DNA of 9,064 nt, from positions 1 through 9,064 of the forward strand of contig JAHHQS010000152.1 of NCBI GenBank assembly GCA_020026285.1, in the 5' to 3' direction. Of the stretch, positions 6,562 through 9,064 are shown in pieces. The notes under the pieces are model-generated. The model was not told the DNA's origin and ran no database searches. It saw only the letters and a program-made list of their open reading frames with translations. The position numbers and the translations under genes were made by a program. Each line of letters opens with the position of its first letter. The stretch's first letter is position 1. The stretch comes from Parabacteroides sp. (GTDB lineage: Bacteria; Bacteroidota; Bacteroidia; Bacteroidales; Tannerellaceae).

Positions 6562-8121
6562 ATGAACGAAGGATATCCTCGTATAGAAATAATGGACACA
6601 ACGTTGCGCGACGGTGAACAGACCAGTGGCGTATCGTTTGTGGCGCATGAAAAATTGATGATTGCCCGATTGTTGCTTCAGGAGTTGAAGGTGGATCGGG
6701 TTGAGGTTGCTTCTGCCCGTGTTTCTGAAGGAGAGTTCGAAGCTGTCAAGATGATCTGTGCCTGGGCACGCAAGGTGGACCTGCTGTCGAGAGTGGAGGT
6801 GTTGGGGTTTGTTGATCAGACTGTTTCGGTCGATTGGATCAGTCGTGCTGGATGTCAGGTGATCAATCTGTTGTGCAAAGGTTCTGAAAAGCATTGCCAT
6901 TGTCAGTTGAAGAAGACTTTGAATGAGCATCTGGCTGATATTCGCAATACCGTTTTATATGCGGTGGAGAAGGGACTGGATGTGAATGTTTATCTGGAAG
7001 ACTGGAGTAACGGGATGCAGGATTCACCTGATTATGTGTTCGGGCTGATGGATGAACTGAAGACTTTGCCTATCAGGAGGTTTATGCTGCCTGATACTTT
7101 AGGTATACTGAATCCGCTTCAAGTGATTGAATATATGCGGAAGATGGTGAAGCGATACCCGAATGTCCATTTCGATTTTCATGCACACAATGATTATGAT
7201 CTGGCGGTAAGTAATGTGCTGGCTGCCGTATTAAGTGGAGTAAAAGGTCTGCATACTACGATCAACGGATTAGGCGAGCGTGCAGGAAATGCTCCGTTGT
7301 CGAGTGTTCAGGCCATTTTGAAGGACCATTTTCATGCCCTTACCAATATCGACGAAAGCCGTCTGAACGAAGTCAGTCGTGTCGTGGAATCGTATTCCGG
7401 TATCTCTATTCCAGCTAACAAGCCGATTATCGGTGAGAATGTTTTCACGCAGGTGGCCGGTGTTCATGCCGATGGAGACAACAAGAACAATCTGTATTGT
7501 AATGATCTGTTACCCGAACGTTTCGGCCGCAAGCGCGAATATGCCTTGGGAAAAAACAGTGGAAAGGCTAATATCCGTAAGAATCTGGAGTCTTTGGGAT
7601 TGGTTCTCGACGAGGCTGCCATGAACAAGGTGACGGAGCGTATCATCGAACTGGGCGACAAGAAGGAACTGGTCACTCAGGAGGATCTTCCGTATATCGT
7701 TTCGGATGTGCTGAAGCATGGAGTGGTGAGTGACAAGGTGAAATTGAAGAGTTACATTGTCAATCTGGCATACGGGCTGAAACCGATGGCGACGCTGCGT
7801 ATCGAAATTAATGGAAAGGAATATGAAGAGAGTTCAAGTGGAGATGGTCAGTACGATGCCTTTGTGAGGGCCTTACGCAAGGTTTACAAGGAGACTTTGC
7901 AGCGGAAGTTCCCGATGTTGACGAACTATGCGGTGACTATTCCTCCAGGAGGACGCACCGATGCTTTTGTGCAGACCGTCATTACCTGGAGTTTCGAGGG
8001 TAAGGTGTTCCGTACAAGGGGCCTTGATGCCGACCAGACTGAGGCGGCAATCAAGGCTACTATCAAAATGTTGAATATTATTGAAGAATATAGACAGAAC
8101 GGGCAAATTGTCAAAAGATAA
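6562..8121 (+). CDS. cimA: (R)-citramalate synthase, Leptospira type
   Basis: The predicted reaction is acetyl-CoA plus pyruvate to (R)-citramalate, the threonine-independent route to 2-oxobutyrate and isoleucine. The 519-residue protein has the LeuA-type barrel and a C-terminal LeuA-like regulatory domain (about 390-515). As I recall the Leptospira interrogans enzyme, the key residues fall at identical numbers here: Arg16, Asp17, Leu81, Leu104, Tyr144, Glu146, Thr179, His207, His209, Asp304, Leu311 and Tyr312. Blocks such as VDRVEVASARVS, YLEDWSNG, TQVAGVHADGD and LPERFGRKR are shared too. In this operon's LeuA the Leu104 position is Gly99. Tyr144 does not discriminate, since LeuA also has Tyr there. 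Annotation pipelines usually call this gene a second 2-isopropylmalate synthase; a homocitrate-type activity is less likely. It is the last gene of the operon. Confidence 0.85.
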   Translation: MNEGYPRIEIMDTTLRDGEQTSGVSFVAHEKLMIARLLLQELKVDRVEVASARVSEGEFEAVKMICAWARKVDLLSRVEVLGFVDQTVSVDWISRAGCQVINLLCKGSEKHCHCQLKKTLNEHLADIRNTVLYAVEKGLDVNVYLEDWSNGMQDSPDYVFGLMDELKTLPIRRFMLPDTLGILNPLQVIEYMRKMVKRYPNVHFDFHAHNDYDLAVSNVLAAVLSGVKGLHTTINGLGERAGNAPLSSVQAILKDHFHALTNIDESRLNEVSRVVESYSGISIPANKPIIGENVFTQVAGVHADGDNKNNLYCNDLLPERFGRKREYALGKNSGKANIRKNLESLGLVLDEAAMNKVTERIIELGDKKELVTQEDLPYIVSDVLKHGVVSDKVKLKSYIVNLAYGLKPMATLRIEINGKEYEESSSGDGQYDAFVRALRKVYKETLQRKFPMLTNYAVTIPPGGRTDAFVQTVITWSFEGKVFRTRGLDADQTEAAIKATIKMLNIIEEYRQNGQIVKR

Positions 8122-8122
8122 T

Positions 8123-8917
8123 TTACTCATTTTCTTCTGTAACGGGCGGCGTTGAGTCGTCCGTTTCTTTTTGCTCCCTTAAAGTTTTTCTCAGACGGAC
8201 TAAAGCTCGTAGCTGGAAAATGTGTTCATTTACTATTTTTACAAAATTCTTGAAAGGATCTTCCCCAAAAACATCAATCAGGCTATTCACCAGTTCTACC
8301 AATTGCCGGTAAGCCATATCTGCATCCATTTTCGAGATCTGAACAACACCTTTCTGGATTTTATCTTTAATATTAGAACGGTTCTGATAATTTATGTCAA
8401 ATTCATCCACTTCCTCTCTGAAATGTTCTATCCATGGTTTTAAATGAAGAAATTCCAGATCCTCGGCAGGAATCATTTCCAGCTCATCAATCAGGTTATG
8501 CATGTTACCCCCTTTTTCAGTGATGGACAGATCTCTCAGCTCGCCGTACTTGTCGAATATATTGCAGACTTTTTCTGCTTTTTGGGCGATGGACGGATCT
8601 GGATGCCGAAGCATCACTCGGATATAACTCTGAGCATCTCGCCATGCGTCAGACTTTTTCTTGTCTAGTTGTTCGACAATGCGATTTTGTAGGGAATCAT
8701 CCTTTTCACTAATTACCTGATTGAACTCTTCCAATCGTTCACTGAACTCTTGTAGAGCATTTGTCAATGGAACAACAATTTCTTCAGGTAGATTTTTACT
8801 CTTCTCTGTATCACTTACAGGGAGTTCTTTGAATGCAACTTCTTTCACGTATTTTAGGAAACGTAAATCTTCCAGAGTGTATACTCGGCTGGATGGAAAT
8901 TGTTCAATTTTTTTCAT
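8123..8917 (-). CDS. Helical protein of unknown function, DUF6261-like
   Basis: This 264-residue protein has no signal peptide or membrane segment and looks almost entirely alpha-helical and charged, with coiled-coil-like stretches (about 50-95 and 190-250). The start MKKIEQFPSSRVYTLEDLRFL, the central KAEKVCNIFDKYGELRDLS and the C-terminal HIFQLRALVRLRKTLREQKE remind me of DUF6261 proteins, which are frequent and often multicopy in Bacteroides; this is from memory and not verified. No function is known to me. The gene converges on cimA with a single base between the two stop codons, at the position where leuB is found in related Bacteroides operons. Its last codons contain the leu operon terminator, so its acidic tail (TDDSTPPVTEENE) may be poorly constrained. 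A promoter lies upstream at the right edge. Confidence 0.8.
   Translation of the reverse strand: MKKIEQFPSSRVYTLEDLRFLKYVKEVAFKELPVSDTEKSKNLPEEIVVPLTNALQEFSERLEEFNQVISEKDDSLQNRIVEQLDKKKSDAWRDAQSYIRVMLRHPDPSIAQKAEKVCNIFDKYGELRDLSITEKGGNMHNLIDELEMIPAEDLEFLHLKPWIEHFREEVDEFDINYQNRSNIKDKIQKGVVQISKMDADMAYRQLVELVNSLIDVFGEDPFKNFVKIVNEHIFQLRALVRLRKTLREQKETDDSTPPVTEENE
8141..8172 (+). terminator. Terminator of the leu operon, inside the convergent gene
   Basis: AACGGGCG (8141-8148) pairs with CGTCCGTT (8158-8165), eight pairs including one G-U, with a 9-base loop and the tail TCTTTTT (8166-8172). It begins 19 bases after the cimA stop. On the minus strand the G-U becomes an A-C mismatch and no T tract follows, so it should work only for plus-strand transcripts. 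This indicates that the operon ends after cimA. Confidence 0.75.
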
Positions 8918-9035
8918 AGTTCTAAATTTTAGATGTTAATAAACTTGAAATCAATTAATTATGTGCCCAATATAGTTGAAAATGGAAAGAAAAACAAAAA
9001 TAAAGTGTTAAAAGTAGGTTACAATAGTTCTAAAT
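8916..9035. repeat. 12-base direct repeat flanking the upstream region of the DUF6261-like gene
   Basis: ATAGTTCTAAAT occurs at 8916-8927 and again at 9024-9035. The first copy overlaps the start codon region (ATG reads 8917-8915 on the minus strand) and leads into a small palindrome, TCTAAA-T-TTTAGA, at 8921-8933 in the 5' leader. The second copy overlaps the candidate -33 box. It may be a protein-binding site or chance in AT-rich DNA. Confidence 0.45.
8995..9025 (-). promoter_or_regulatory. Candidate promoter of the DUF6261-like gene
   Basis: On the minus strand TATTTTTG (9002-8995) fits the -7 consensus TAnnTTTG. ATTG (9025-9022), one mismatch from TTTG, lies 19 bases upstream as a -33 box. 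The transcript would start near 8988, giving about a 70-base leader. Confidence 0.5.
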
Positions 9036-9064
9036 AAAAATATTTGTATCTCTTGTAGGTATAC

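Noticed and set aside
5794..6930. 378-codon open frame on the minus strand across leuD and the start of cimA
   Set aside because: It lies fully antisense to leuC/leuD/cimA, which have clear family motifs, and its translation shows no domain or plausible start context. It is a by-product of codon use in the real genes.
8222..8939. Several 70-codon plus-strand frames opposite the DUF6261-like gene
   Set aside because: They are short, overlap a continuous 264-codon gene on the minus strand, and show no family signal.
1..9064. CRISPR array, tRNA, rRNA or insertion sequence
   Set aside because: No spaced repeats, cloverleaf, rRNA-like sequence, transposase or terminal inverted repeats could be recognised anywhere in the window.

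Overview
The window looks like a chromosome segment from a Bacteroidales gut bacterium, probably Bacteroides or Phocaeicola. The evidence is promoters of the Bacteroides type (TTTG, then about 19 bases, then TAnnTTTG), mostly Shine-Dalgarno-free AT-rich gene starts, and the gene order leuA-leuC-leuD-(second synthase), which is familiar from Bacteroides genomes.

Layout from left to right. (1) Bases 3-1270, plus strand: the tail of an AAA+ ATPase cut by the window edge, followed two bases later by a gene for an unrecognised 279-residue protein with uracil-DNA-glycosylase-like motifs; a strong hairpin closes this unit. (2) Bases 1586-2143, minus strand: a small exported beta-barrel-like outer membrane protein, driven from a promoter that lies in a 29-base tandem repeat. 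(3) About 460 bases of AT-rich DNA without a convincing gene. (4) Bases 2675-8172, plus strand: a branched-chain amino acid operon. It has a promoter, a 24-codon leader peptide rich in isoleucine and leucine codons, an antiterminator/terminator pair, then leuA, leuC, leuD and a citramalate-synthase-like gene (cimA). A terminator sits just past cimA, inside the end of the next gene. (5) Bases 8123-8917, minus strand: a convergent gene for a helical Bacteroidetes protein of unknown function (DUF6261-like), with its promoter at the right edge.

How the operon fits together: LeuA condenses acetyl-CoA with 2-oxoisovalerate for leucine. The cimA product should condense acetyl-CoA with pyruvate to citramalate, the entry to 2-oxobutyrate and isoleucine. 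The isomerase LeuCD can serve both branches. The leader peptide carries four consecutive Ile codons and, one codon later, two consecutive Leu codons, so one attenuator appears to sense both end products. The dehydrogenase gene leuB, expected directly after cimA in Bacteroides, is not in the window; the convergent gene occupies that place.

The most interesting items are the Ile/Leu attenuator with a visible mutually exclusive fold, its match to a combined leucine/citramalate operon, the missing leuB, and the AAA+ ATPase / UDG-like gene pair.
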